Below are positions 44,057-53,045 of a stretch of DNA of 64,000 bases, piece after piece. The stretch covers positions 744,001 through 808,000 of the forward strand of contig NZ_VTOU01000002.1 in assembly GCF_008274695.1 (NCBI RefSeq). Reading direction: 5' to 3'. The notes below the pieces were generated by a model. That model saw only the letters and a program-made list of their open reading frames with translations, was not told the origin of the DNA and did not search any database. Source of the stretch: Sphingomonas montanisoli. Lineage in GTDB: Bacteria; Pseudomonadota; Alphaproteobacteria; Sphingomonadales; Sphingomonadaceae. Both the position numbers and the translations under genes were made by a program. Within the stretch, counting starts at the first letter, position 1, and every line of letters begins with the position of its first letter.

Positions 44057-45478
44057 GTGGCCACCGCCGCAGCTACCGACTTCAACGATTATGTCATCGC
44101 CGATCTGAGCCTGGCCGAATTCGGCCGCGCCGAGATCAACATCGCCGAGACCGAGATGCCGGGCCTGATGGCGCTGCGCGAGGAATTCGGCGCGTCGCAG
44201 CCGCTCAAGGGCGCGCGCATCACCGGTTCGCTCCACATGACGATCCAGACCGCGGTGCTGATCGAGACGTTGACCGCGCTCGGCGCCGAAGTCCGCTGGG
44301 CGACCTGCAACATCTTTTCGACCCAGGATCATGCCGCCGCCGCGATCGCCGCGTCGGGCGTTCCCGTGTTCGCGATCAAGGGCGAGAGCCTGGCCGATTA
44401 TTGGGATTATGTCGGCGACATCTTCAACTGGGGCGCCGACACCGACGGCACCACCGCCAACATCATCCTCGATGACGGCGGCGACGCGACGATGTTCGCG
44501 CTCTGGGGCGCCAAGATCGAAGCCGGCGCTTCGCTCGGCGAGCCGGAGAACGAAGAGGAAGTCGAGTTCCAGCGCGCGCTGAAGGCATTCCTGGCGAAGT
44601 ATCCGGGTTATCTGACCCAGACCGTCAAGAACCTGAAGGGCGTTTCGGAAGAGACCACCACCGGCGTCCACCGCCTGTATGAGATCGCCAAGAAGGGCGA
44701 GCTTCCCTTCCCCGCGATCAACGTCAACGACAGCGTTACCAAGTCGAAGTTCGACAACCTCTATGGCTGTAAGGAATCGCTGGTCGACGCGATCCGTCGC
44801 GCCACTGACGTGATGCTCGCCGGCAAGGTCGCCTGCGTCGCCGGTTTCGGTGACGTCGGCAAGGGTTCGGCCCAGTCGCTCCGCAACGGCGGCGCCCGCG
44901 TGATGGTGACCGAAGTCGATCCGATCTGCGCCCTGCAGGCCGCGATGGAGGGCTTCGAAGTCGTGACGATGGAAGAGGCCGTCAAGCGCGCCGACATCTT
45001 CTGCACCGCGACCGGCAACGCCGACGTGATCACCGCCGAGCACATGGCCGCGATGAAGCCGATGTCGATCGTCTGCAACATCGGCCACTTCGACTCCGAG
45101 ATCCAGATCGCCGCTCTGTCGAACTATGACTGGACCGAAGTGAAGCCGGGCACCGACCTGGTGAAGTTCCCCGACGGCAAGCAGATCATCATCCTGGCCA
45201 AGGGCCGGCTGGTGAACCTGGGCTGCGCGACCGGCCACCCGTCGTTCGTGATGTCGGCTTCGTTCACCAACCAGACGCTTGCCCAGATCGAGCTGTGGAC
45301 GGCTGGCGAGAAGTACAAGAACGAGGTCTACGTTCTGCCGAAGCATCTCGACGAGAAGGTGGCGGCGCTTCACCTCGACAAGCTGGGCGTCAAGCTCACC
45401 AAGCTGACCGAGAAGCAGGCTTCGTACATCGGTGTTTCGACCGAAGGCCCGTTCAAGCCGGATCACTATCGCTACTGA
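44057..45478 (+). CDS. ahcY: Adenosylhomocysteinase
   Basis: This 473-residue NAD+-dependent enzyme splits S-adenosylhomocysteine to adenosine and homocysteine in the methyl cycle. It has [15 protein letters not shown], the NAD-binding block [13 protein letters not shown] and the C-terminal PFKPDHYRY. The start is GTG 44057 with GAGGAGA upstream. An operator-like palindrome and a leader hairpin precede it, and a strong terminator follows. Gene order ahcY-divL-tsaE is common in alphaproteobacteria. Confidence 0.97.
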   Translation: MATAAATDFNDYVIADLSLAEFGRAEINIAETEMPGLMALREEFGASQPLKGARITGSLHMTIQTAVLIETLTALGAEVRWATCNIFSTQDHAAAAIAASGVPVFAIKGESLADYWDYVGDIFNWGADTDGTTANIILDDGGDATMFALWGAKIEAGASLGEPENEEEVEFQRALKAFLAKYPGYLTQTVKNLKGVSEETTTGVHRLYEIAKKGELPFPAINVNDSVTKSKFDNLYGCKESLVDAIRRATDVMLAGKVACVAGFGDVGKGSAQSLRNGGARVMVTEVDPICALQAAMEGFEVVTMEEAVKRADIFCTATGNADVITAEHMAAMKPMSIVCNIGHFDSEIQIAALSNYDWTEVKPGTDLVKFPDGKQIIILAKGRLVNLGCATGHPSFVMSASFTNQTLAQIELWTAGEKYKNEVYVLPKHLDEKVAALHLDKLGVKLTKLTEKQASYIGVSTEGPFKPDHYRY

Positions 45479-45516
45479 TCCAAGGGGGCGGGGCGTTCGC
45501 GTCCCGCCCACCTTTT

Positions 45517-45549
45517 CGTCATCCCAGCTTGCGCTGGGATGACGTTTTT
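45517..45549 (+). terminator. Rho-independent terminator after ahcY
   Basis: A perfect 12-bp stem (45517-45528 with 45533-45544, loop TTGC) is followed by five T residues. The stem sequence CATCCCAGC/GCTGGGATG resembles a repeat frequently seen in alphaproteobacterial intergenic regions. It separates ahcY from divL. Confidence 0.85.
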
Positions 45550-45650
45550 GGAGCGCGTGACGTTCGTGCACAGAGCCGATTCCCACGCCTTACAATTCCC
45601 TCTAAGACAACGCGCATGACCGCGTCCTCCGCCGCCGCGAGCGAGCCAGC

Positions 45651-48020
45651 ATGATCGAGATCGACGCCACCGCGACGGCCATATTGTCGGCGCTGCTCGC
45701 GCTGTGGCTGGCGTCGGCGGTCGCGGCGATCTTCATCGGATTGCGGCGCGATGTCGTCGCCCGCGCGCATGCGGCCGAGATCGAGCGGCTCACCGCGTTG
45801 CTTGCCGCGACCCCGGGCGCGCCCATGCTTGTAGGGCCGGACGGGCGGATCAGCGCGGAAGACCGCTTCGCCGCGATCCTGGGGCTGCAGAGCGTTCCTG
45901 CGACGCTCGACGCGTTGGCCAGCGCCGATGCGGGCGGCTTGGCCGCTGCCGATGCCGAGGCGCTGCGCGCCGAAATCGAAGGCATAAGATCGACCGGACG
46001 GCCATTCGTGCGCGCGCTGCACCTCGCCGGCACCGATCGGGTGTTGATGGCGGAGGGGCGGATTGCGCCGCGCGCGCTGGGCGATGGTCTCCTCATCTGG
46101 CTGTTCGATCAGAGCGAGGCGATGGGCGAGATCCGCCTGCTCTCCGACGAGGCCGAGCGGATCAGCGATGCGCTCGACAGCTGCCTCGCGCTGATCGAGG
46201 CGGCGCCATTCCCGATGTGGCATCGTGGGCCGGACCTGCGGCTCGCGCTCGTCAACTCGGCCTACGTCGCCGCGGTCGAGGGGGTGAGCGCCGAGCAGGT
46301 GGTGACGCGCGGAATCGAATTGATCGACGGATCGGGCGACGCGCCGAGCCCCAGCGCGGCGCGTGCGTACGAAAGCGGCCGCATCTCCACCCAGATCGTG
46401 CCGGTGACGCTGGGCGGGCAGCGCAAGATGATGCGCATCGTCGACGTTCCGATGGGCGCGCATGGCGTCGCGGGCTATGCGGTCGACGTGCAGGAACTGG
46501 AGGCGATCCGCACTGAACTGGGCAGTTTCCAGTCGGCGCAGCGCGACCTGTTCGATCATCTGTCGGCCGGCGTGGCGCAGTTCGCGGCGGATCGCAGCCT
46601 GGTTTTCTACAACCAGAATTTCTTGCGCCTCTTCTCGATCCGTCCCGAATGGCTGAAGGACTCGCCCGAATTCGACCGCGTGCTGGAACGGATGCGCGAC
46701 GCGCAGAGCCTGCCCGAAGTGCGCGACTTCCCCGGCTGGAAGAATGATCGCCGGGCCTGGTTCAACGCCGTGTCCGCGATCGAGGAGAACTGGACGCTGC
46801 CCGCCGGTCGCCACGTCCGCGTCGTGGCACAGCCGCTGCCGAATGGCGGGCTGCTGCTGCTGTTCGAGGACCGCACCGAGCAGATCCAGCTGACGAGCGC
46901 GCGCGACACGCTGCTGCGCGTGCGCGCCGCCACGTTCGACAATCTGTTCGAGGCTATCGGCGTGTTCGCGGCGGATGGCCGCCTGACTTTGTGGAACAAC
47001 CGCTTCGCCGAGATGTGGGGGCTCGACGAGACCGATCTTGCGCAGAACATGCGGGTCGACGCGCTGGTCGACAAGGTCGCCGCGCGTCTGCTCGATCCCA
47101 GCCGCGCGCAAAAGATCCGCGATCTCGTGCGCATCGCCACGGTCGATCGCCAGCGCGAGCGCGGGCGGCTGAGCCTTGCCGACGGGCGCCATTTCGATTT
47201 CGCGGTCGTGCCGCTGCCCGATGGCAACGCGCTGTTCACGCTGCTCGACATCACCGCGAGCCGCGGGATCGAGGAAGCGTTGCGCGAACGCGCCGACGCG
47301 CTGGAGGAGGCAGATCGGCTCAAGACCGCGTTCGTCGCGAACATGAGTTACGAGCTGCGCGTGCCACTCACCTCGATCCAGGGTTTTACGGAGATGCTCG
47401 CGGGTGGTTATGCGGGCGAACTGCCGGAAAGCGCGGGCGAATATGTCGAGGCGGTTCTGGCCTCGGTCGCGCGCCTCGCCTCACTGATCGAAGACGTGCT
47501 CGATCTGACGCAGGGCGCGGCGGGGCAACTGCCGCTGACCGCCGAACTGGTCGACGTCGAACAATTGCTGCGCGATGCGGTGGAGGCAGCGGGGCCGGCC
47601 GCGATGGACCGGCCGATCACCTTGCAGGTCGAACTGCCCTCGCAACTCGGCACGATCCGCGGCGACGAGCGCCGGCTGCGCCAGATCCTCGACCATCTGC
47701 TCGAAAATGCGATCCTCTATACCCCCCCTGGCGGCAAGGTACGGCTGACGGCCGAGGGTGACGAGGATTGGGTGAGCTGGCGCGTCGCCGATACCGGGCG
47801 CGGCATGGATTCGGATCAGCAGGCGCGCATCTTCGACGCCTATCCGCGCATCGACGGCACCGCCGAGGACGGATCCCGCAGCATTGGCATCGGCCTGCCG
47901 CTGACACGCCAACTGGTCGAGGCGCATGGCGGATCGATCACGCTCGACAGCGAGCCGGGGCAGGGGACCGTCGTCGTCATCCGCCTGCCGCGTACCGTGC
48001 CCGACGAATCGTCCTTCTGA
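45651..48020 (+). CDS. divL: DivL-type PAS sensor pseudo-histidine kinase (Tyr at phospho-acceptor site)
   Basis: The protein has 789 residues: one N-terminal helix (about 10-31), several PAS-like regions (roughly 50-540), a dimerisation helix and an ATPase domain. The H-box reads ANMSYELRVPLTSI, so residue 567 is Tyr (codon TAC at 47349) in place of His. This is the hallmark of Caulobacter DivL, which works with CckA, DivK and CtrA in cell-cycle control. The N, G1 and G2 boxes (LLENAILYTP, DTGRGMD, GIGLPL) are intact. The stop overlaps tsaE. Confidence 0.92.
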   Translation: MIEIDATATAILSALLALWLASAVAAIFIGLRRDVVARAHAAEIERLTALLAATPGAPMLVGPDGRISAEDRFAAILGLQSVPATLDALASADAGGLAAADAEALRAEIEGIRSTGRPFVRALHLAGTDRVLMAEGRIAPRALGDGLLIWLFDQSEAMGEIRLLSDEAERISDALDSCLALIEAAPFPMWHRGPDLRLALVNSAYVAAVEGVSAEQVVTRGIELIDGSGDAPSPSAARAYESGRISTQIVPVTLGGQRKMMRIVDVPMGAHGVAGYAVDVQELEAIRTELGSFQSAQRDLFDHLSAGVAQFAADRSLVFYNQNFLRLFSIRPEWLKDSPEFDRVLERMRDAQSLPEVRDFPGWKNDRRAWFNAVSAIEENWTLPAGRHVRVVAQPLPNGGLLLLFEDRTEQIQLTSARDTLLRVRAATFDNLFEAIGVFAADGRLTLWNNRFAEMWGLDETDLAQNMRVDALVDKVAARLLDPSRAQKIRDLVRIATVDRQRERGRLSLADGRHFDFAVVPLPDGNALFTLLDITASRGIEEALRERADALEEADRLKTAFVANMSYELRVPLTSIQGFTEMLAGGYAGELPESAGEYVEAVLASVARLASLIEDVLDLTQGAAGQLPLTAELVDVEQLLRDAVEAAGPAAMDRPITLQVELPSQLGTIRGDERRLRQILDHLLENAILYTPPGGKVRLTAEGDEDWVSWRVADTGRGMDSDQQARIFDAYPRIDGTAEDGSRSIGIGLPLTRQLVEAHGGSITLDSEPGQGTVVVIRLPRTVPDESSF

Positions 48021-48460
48021 TGTTTCTGAAAGATCCGGCGGCGACCGAGGCGGCGGGCCGTGCATTGGGCGCGGTGCTGCGCGAAGGCGATGTCGTGACA
48101 CTGTCGGGCGATCTGGGCGCGGGCAAGACCAGCTTCGCGCGCGGCGTGCTGGCGGCTTTGGGGCTGGAGGGGGAGGTGGCGAGCCCGACCTTCCCGATCG
48201 TGCTGACCTATGATCCGCCCGAGGTTCGGTTGCCGCTGTGGCACGTCGATCTCTACCGGATCGAGGATCCCGACGAGCTGGAAGAACTCGGTTTGGACGA
48301 GGCGACGGATGGCGGCGCGCTGCTGATCGAGTGGCCCGATCGGCTCGGATCGCGCGGCTGGCCGGGGGCGCTGGCGCTCTCGATCGAGCCCGAAGGCGAG
48401 GGGCGACGCTTGACTTGGGCCCCGGCCCCGGCATGGGAAGGCCGATGGCCATCGAAATGA
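48020..48460 (+). CDS. tsaE: tRNA threonylcarbamoyladenosine biosynthesis ATPase TsaE
   Basis: This 146-residue ATPase is needed with TsaB/TsaD for the t6A37 modification. The P-loop is GDLGAGKTSFARG (residues 30-42), followed by SPTFPIVLTY and WHVDLYRI, which are standard TsaE blocks. The start overlaps the divL stop (TGATG), and the stop overlaps the amgK start (ATGA). Linkage to divL is conserved in this class. Confidence 0.95.
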   Translation: MFLKDPAATEAAGRALGAVLREGDVVTLSGDLGAGKTSFARGVLAALGLEGEVASPTFPIVLTYDPPEVRLPLWHVDLYRIEDPDELEELGLDEATDGGALLIEWPDRLGSRGWPGALALSIEPEGEGRRLTWAPAPAWEGRWPSK

Positions 48461-49416
48461 TACCGCCGACGACGGCGCCCGACTTCCTCGCCCGCAACGG
48501 ATGGGCCGGCGCAGAGATAGTGCCGCTGGCCGGCGATGCGAGCTTCCGCCGCTATTTCCGCGTGGTGCGCCAGGAGCAGACCGCGGTGTTGATGGACGCG
48601 CCGCCCGAACATGAGGACAGCCGCCCCTTCCTCCAGATCGCGCGCCACCTCGATGCGACCGGATTCCGCGCGCCGCGCGTGCTGGCGGAGGATCTCGACC
48701 TTGGCCTGATCCTGCTCGAAGATTTCGGCGACGCGCGGATGAAGGAGGAGATCGACCTCGATCCCGCGCTCGAGCTTCCGCTCTACGAGCAGGCGATCGA
48801 CCTGCTCGTCGATCTCCACCGCCAGCCATCGGGCGCGATTCCGCCTTATGACATGGAGGTGTATCAGCGCGAGGTGGGGCTGTTCCCCGAATGGTATGCG
48901 CCTGCGGTCGGCATCGACGTCGACGAGGCGGGCTACCGCGCGGCATGGGATGCGGTGCTGCGGGCGATCGCGCTGGACCAGTCGGTGACGGTGTTGCGCG
49001 ACTATCACGCCGAAAACATCATGCGGCTCGACGACGGGCGGCTGGGCCTGCTCGACTTTCAGGACGCGCTGGCGGGGCATCCGGCCTATGATCTCGTCTC
49101 GTTGCTGCAGGACGCGCGGCGTGACGTGTCGGCGGAGGTCGAGCTGGCGATGCTCTGGCGCTATCAGGCGTCGCGGCCGATCGACATCGCAGCTTATGCA
49201 GTTCTGGGTGCGCAGCGGAACGCCAAGATCCTGGGTATCTTCACGCGGCTGTGGAAGCGCGACGGCAAGCCGCGCTACCTGCAATATCAGCCGCGCGTCT
49301 GGGCCTATCTCGAGCGCGATCTGGCGCACCCGGCGCTGAAGCCGGTCGCACGCTGGTTTGACGCAAATGTGCCCTATGCGAAGCGCGCAGCCGCCTGGGA
49401 AAATACGCCCGCATGA
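48457..49416 (+). CDS. amgK: N-acetylmuramate/N-acetylglucosamine anomeric kinase (AmgK-like)
   Basis: This 319-residue aminoglycoside-phosphotransferase-fold kinase has RDYHAENIM as catalytic loop and LLDFQDAL as metal site. The N-terminal DASFRRYFRV is typical for AmgK. It makes MurNAc-1-phosphate in the recycling route that bypasses MurA and so tolerates fosfomycin. MurU follows with an ATGA overlap, which strongly supports this role. The start at 48457 overlaps the tsaE stop; 48445 is an alternative with GGAAGG upstream. Confidence 0.9.
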   Translation: MIPPTTAPDFLARNGWAGAEIVPLAGDASFRRYFRVVRQEQTAVLMDAPPEHEDSRPFLQIARHLDATGFRAPRVLAEDLDLGLILLEDFGDARMKEEIDLDPALELPLYEQAIDLLVDLHRQPSGAIPPYDMEVYQREVGLFPEWYAPAVGIDVDEAGYRAAWDAVLRAIALDQSVTVLRDYHAENIMRLDDGRLGLLDFQDALAGHPAYDLVSLLQDARRDVSAEVELAMLWRYQASRPIDIAAYAVLGAQRNAKILGIFTRLWKRDGKPRYLQYQPRVWAYLERDLAHPALKPVARWFDANVPYAKRAAAWENTPA

Positions 49417-50171
49417 CGACGAAAAAGCAGCTGGTGCTTCGGCCCAACCCCACCAGGCCGCCGGTGGGCGCCGCGATGGTGCTCGCCGCCGGCCTCGGCA
49501 AGAGGATGCGCCCGCTCACCGCGACGCGCCCCAAACCGCTGGTCGAGGTGGCGGGACAGTCCTTGCTCGATCACGTCCTCGATCGGCTGCGATCGGCGGG
49601 GATCCCCAAGGTGGTGGTGAACGTCCACTATCTCGCCGACGCGCTCGAAGCGCATCTGAAGCGCAAGGCGGGCGATCTGGAGATCGCGATCTCGGACGAG
49701 CGCGGCAAGCTGCTCGAAACGGGCGGGGGCGTGCTCAAGGCGCTGCCGCTGATCGACGCGGACCCGTTCCTGATCGCCAACAGCGACAATCTGTGGGTCG
49801 ACGGTCCCGTCGACGCGATCCGCCTGCTCGTCGATCGCTGGGACGATGCGCAGATGGACGCGTTGCTGTTGCTCGTCCCGCTGGCGCGCGCGAACTGCCA
49901 TAGCGGGCAGGGCGATTTCCATATGGGCGCCGACGGCGTGATCGCCCGGCGCAGGCCCGCCAAGGTCGCGCCGTTCGTCTATACGGGCGTCCAACTGGTT
50001 TCGAAGCGGCTGTTCAAGGGGGCGGAGGAGGGCAGCTTCTCGTTCAACCTTCTGTGGAACCGCGCGATCGCGGCGGGGCGGGCTTATGGCGTCGTCCATC
50101 AGGGGCTTTGGTTCGACGTCGGCTCCCCGCCATCGATCGGAAAGACCGAGGAATTGCTGGGACGGAATTGA
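49413..50171 (+). CDS. murU: N-acetylmuramate alpha-1-phosphate uridylyltransferase
   Basis: This 252-residue nucleotidyltransferase makes UDP-MurNAc. It has AMVLAAGLGKRMRPLT (nucleotide-binding loop), RPKPLVEVAG and ETGGGVLKALP. The pair amgK-murU is the defining signature of the cell-wall recycling shunt known from Pseudomonas. No further recycling gene (anmK, mupP) is seen in the window. A dispersed repeat follows directly. Confidence 0.92.
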   Translation: MTTKKQLVLRPNPTRPPVGAAMVLAAGLGKRMRPLTATRPKPLVEVAGQSLLDHVLDRLRSAGIPKVVVNVHYLADALEAHLKRKAGDLEIAISDERGKLLETGGGVLKALPLIDADPFLIANSDNLWVDGPVDAIRLLVDRWDDAQMDALLLLVPLARANCHSGQGDFHMGADGVIARRRPAKVAPFVYTGVQLVSKRLFKGAEEGSFSFNLLWNRAIAAGRAYGVVHQGLWFDVGSPPSIGKTEELLGRN

Positions 50172-50179
50172 ATCTCAAA

Positions 50180-50306
50180 TCCTCCCCCCGGAGGGGGAGG
50201 GGGACCGGCGCAGCCGGTAGAGGGGTAGCTATCCGCAAGTGCGTCGCTGCCGGCCAATACCTCTCCACCACCCTTAGGGCGGTCCCCTCTCCCACCGGGA
50301 GAGGAT
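50180..50306. repeat. 127-bp dispersed palindromic repeat, copy 1
   Basis: It is bounded by GC-rich hairpins at both ends (TCCTCCCCCCGGAGGGGGAGG... and CCTCTCCCACCGGGAGAGG). A 30-base block inside, ending with CCTCTCCACCACCCT, is identical to copy 2 at 63778-63908. Overall order and inner ACCGGCG-AGCCGGT palindrome are shared. It sits between convergent murU and the hydrolase gene. It looks like a BIME- or MITE-like intergenic element. Confidence 0.8.
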
Positions 50307-51302
50307 TTAGGCGCCCCAGCTTTCGCGCACGAACCGCTTAACTTCGCCCGCCAGCTCTGCGTCTTCGGGCGATGAGCCGCCGAAGCCGCCATGGGGCATC
50401 CCTTCGAAGATGTGGAGCTCGACGGGCACGTTCGCGCGGCGTAGCGCGCGGTGCATGCGGACCGCGTTGGACAGGAACAGGTCGCGCGTGCCCGCCTGAA
50501 TCAATGTGCGCGGGAAGCCCTTGGTGAAGTCCCCGAACAGCGGCGAGAGATAGGGATCGGCCAGGTCATGGCCAGCCGCGTAGAGCAGGTTGGTGTTCAT
50601 CAGCGGGCGGGGCAGCACGACGTCGAGCCGCTGGTTCGTCTGGAAAGTATCGCCCGATTCGGTCAGGTCGACTTCGGGCGTCATCAGCAAAAGGCTGGCG
50701 GGAAGGGGCAGCCCTTCGTCGCGCGCCCGCAGCGCCAGCGCGGCGGCCAGATTGCCGCCGGCCGACGATCCGCCCATCACCAGCCGATCGGGCCGGTAGC
50801 GATCGAGCAGCGCACGATAGGCGCCGACGCAATCGTCGAGCGCGGCGGGATAGGGATGTTCGGGCGGGGTGCGATAGTCGATGCCGTAGACGCGGACGCC
50901 GTGGAGCATCGCCTGCAACTGCGCGCCCATCCGGCACATCTCGCCCTCGCCATAGACCAAGGCGCCGCCGTGGATATCGACATAGGCGCGGTCGTCCGGC
51001 CCGGCATTGGCGGGCGTTGCGACATGGACGCGGGCGCCGCCGAGTTCGATCGTCTCGACCGTGGACGTTACGCTGGCGAAGCGCGGCTGCATCATCTCGA
51101 TGATCCGCGCGTTCGCGATCGTCTTCAGTTCGCGCCACGCCGGATGGTCGTCGGGGGAGGGGTTGGCGCCGAGCAGGCCGGCGGGGATGCCGTCGGGGCC
51201 GACCATCGCTTCGAGATGCGCGCGCGCCTCTGCGCTGATCGACACGGGCGGCGGGATGAGCCGCCCTTCGGTCCGCACGCCCTTATAGTCCTGATCGGCC
51301 AC
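50307..51302 (-). CDS. Alpha/beta hydrolase, hormone-sensitive-lipase (HSL) type
   Basis: The protein has 331 residues. It has the HSL oxyanion motif HGGA (VDIHGGALVYG), the nucleophile elbow GGSSAGGN, an acid in AGTRDLFLS and the catalytic His in EGMPHGGFG. It is a cytoplasmic carboxylesterase with unknown ester. The start is GTG 51302 with GGAGAG upstream. Together with the SDR gene upstream on the same strand it could be part of a small catabolic unit. Confidence 0.88.
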   Translation of the reverse strand: MADQDYKGVRTEGRLIPPPVSISAEARAHLEAMVGPDGIPAGLLGANPSPDDHPAWRELKTIANARIIEMMQPRFASVTSTVETIELGGARVHVATPANAGPDDRAYVDIHGGALVYGEGEMCRMGAQLQAMLHGVRVYGIDYRTPPEHPYPAALDDCVGAYRALLDRYRPDRLVMGGSSAGGNLAAALALRARDEGLPLPASLLLMTPEVDLTESGDTFQTNQRLDVVLPRPLMNTNLLYAAGHDLADPYLSPLFGDFTKGFPRTLIQAGTRDLFLSNAVRMHRALRRANVPVELHIFEGMPHGGFGGSSPEDAELAGEVKRFVRESWGA

Positions 51303-51357
51303 GTTCGCTCTCCGCTCTTTTGTGATTCTGAGTGGGAGAGTGCCGTGCCAGCGGTGG

Positions 51358-52272
51358 CTAGTCGAGAGGCCAGGGGGCGACGCTGAAGAAGCTCGCATTT
51401 TCATCGGCGGAGTGACGCATCAGCTTGGAGTCCGTCATGTCGCGCGCGGCCCCGATGTTGGCGGCGAGGCTTTCGGCGGTGAGCGCGGCGTCGTGGAAGC
51501 CGGTGGCGTTGAAGATCGCGTTGCGCGCGACCCGGCCGGCACCGACGCTGTAGAACTCGCCGGTTTCCTTGCATTCGGGGGCGCAGAAATAGGCGACCGC
51601 TTCGCCCACAAGATGCGGCGGGAAATTGGCCATCCAGTCGATCAGCGCCTGTTCGGTCAACCCGCCGACGAGGCGGGTATTGCCGACGGGCAGCACGCCG
51701 TTGACGCGGATGTCATAGGGTTCGCCCTCGATCGCGGCGACGTTGGTGACGCCCAGCAGACCCATCTTCGCCGCGGCGTAGGCGGCGGTGCCGGGGCGGC
51801 CGAGCATGGCGGAGGACATGATGTTCACGATCCGCCCGAAACCCTGATCGCGCATGTGCGGCCAGCAGCGGCGCAACAACATATAACCGCCGATGAAGTT
51901 GGTACGCAGGAGGCCCATCACTTGCGCATCGTCGAGCGCATCGATCGTGTCGCCGCGATTGCCGCCGGCATTGTTGACGAGGATGTCGACCCGCCCGAAC
52001 GCGGAGAACGCCTTGTCGACGATCGCCGCCGGACTGTCTTCCGCGCCGATGTCGGATGCGTCGGCGATCGCTTCGCCGCCGAGGGCCGCGATCTCGTCGA
52101 CGACGGTCTGTGCGACCTCGATCCCGCCGGCATTCAACGTCGAGACGCCACCGCCATAATCGTTGACCAGCACGCGTGCATTGCGGCGGGCGAGCGACAG
52201 GGCGATATCGCGCCCCATGCCGCGCCCCGCGCCCGTGACGATCGCCACGCGGCCGGAAAAATCGATCGCCAT
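51358..52272 (-). CDS. SDR family oxidoreductase (17-beta-HSD4/MFE-2-like)
   Basis: This 304-residue protein has the cofactor motif TGAGRGMG, VNDYGGG, NNAGG and the catalytic Ser/Tyr/Lys in SSAMLGRPGTAAYAAAK. The NDYGG motif after strand 2 and the long C-terminal extension resemble the dehydrogenase domain of peroxisomal MFE-2, pointing to acyl-CoA or steroid substrates. It lies 55 bp upstream of the hydrolase gene. Confidence 0.88.
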   Translation of the reverse strand: MAIDFSGRVAIVTGAGRGMGRDIALSLARRNARVLVNDYGGGVSTLNAGGIEVAQTVVDEIAALGGEAIADASDIGAEDSPAAIVDKAFSAFGRVDILVNNAGGNRGDTIDALDDAQVMGLLRTNFIGGYMLLRRCWPHMRDQGFGRIVNIMSSAMLGRPGTAAYAAAKMGLLGVTNVAAIEGEPYDIRVNGVLPVGNTRLVGGLTEQALIDWMANFPPHLVGEAVAYFCAPECKETGEFYSVGAGRVARNAIFNATGFHDAALTAESLAANIGAARDMTDSKLMRHSADENASFFSVAPWPLD

Positions 52273-52462
52273 ATCCTCTCCATTTTCTCGGTCTTGCGGC
52301 TTTGAGCCGCGATCAGGCTAGGCAGAGGCGCAAGCCTTACCCTACCCCGTCAAGGGTAGCCGCCACTGCAGCAATATTCGGGGACGACGTCGCGATCGCG
52401 CACCTCGCGGGCAATGCAGGTTGCGGCGGAGTAACGAAATGATCGGGCAGAGCACAGAAACA

Positions 52463-52498
52463 AAACGCCCCTCCGCTCCGGGGAACGAAGGGGCGTTT
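52463..52498 (-). terminator. Rho-independent terminator after the small secreted protein gene
   Basis: A perfect 10-bp stem (52463-52472 with 52489-52498) is followed on the minus strand by TTGTTTC. It lies just past the stop of the 89-residue gene on that strand. The 190 bp from here to the SDR start show no gene. Confidence 0.7.
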
Positions 52499-52518
52499 CG
52501 CATGCGATATTTTGGTAG

Positions 52519-52788
52519 TTAACCGCGCTTTTTGGTGTCCTCGCGGGCTGCATCGTGCTCGGCGCAGGTATCGGCGCTATAGGCCTCGCCATGATGCACC
52601 GTGCGGCCGCCGGCAGGGTGCGACTTGGGCGCGACATTGCAATGTTTCTGATCGATCGGGCGGTAGGCGGTCGCCTGCAGCTTACCCGGCGGAGTCGACA
52701 CGACTTCATGGGTCTCGCCGATGCCACCCGCCAGCGCAGGGGCGGAAACAGCGATCAGAGCGGCGGAGAAAATGGCACGGATGATCAT
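52519..52788 (-). CDS. Small secreted protein (89 aa), unknown
   Basis: The N-terminus MIIRAIFSAALIAVSAPALA is a clean signal peptide, leaving about 69 mature residues with two Cys and a HH pair (HCNVAP, TVHHGEAYSADTC). A disulfide or metal site is possible. AGGAG lies upstream of the ATG, and a terminator follows the stop, so this is a well-bounded monocistronic gene. No family is recognised. Confidence 0.72.
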   Translation of the reverse strand: MIIRAIFSAALIAVSAPALAGGIGETHEVVSTPPGKLQATAYRPIDQKHCNVAPKSHPAGGRTVHHGEAYSADTCAEHDAAREDTKKRG

Positions 52789-53045
52789 TTTTTAACTCCT
52801 CATTCGGGGCGATTGGATGAGGAAAAGCTAGGTATCGAACATTGCTGAATGGTCGCGAATTGGTAATGAATCGTCGCTGTTTCTTGCGAATCTTAGCGTA
52901 GTCGTGACGTGGTAGTTGCCCTGCGGTTTCAAATTGTTGCTGAAAGCGAAAGGCCCTCGTTCGCTGCAGTGCGGTGGTTGACGGTCGCACGAGGCGTTCA
53001 TAAGTCCTGCCCACCCCGGTAACGTTTGAGAAGGTCATAAAAGCA

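Noticed and set aside
43985-45586. A 533-codon minus-strand frame opposite ahcY
   Set aside because: It is antisense to ahcY and runs through the leader and terminator.
45519-47192. A 557-codon minus-strand frame opposite divL
   Set aside because: It begins in the ahcY terminator and is antisense to DivL, with no motif.
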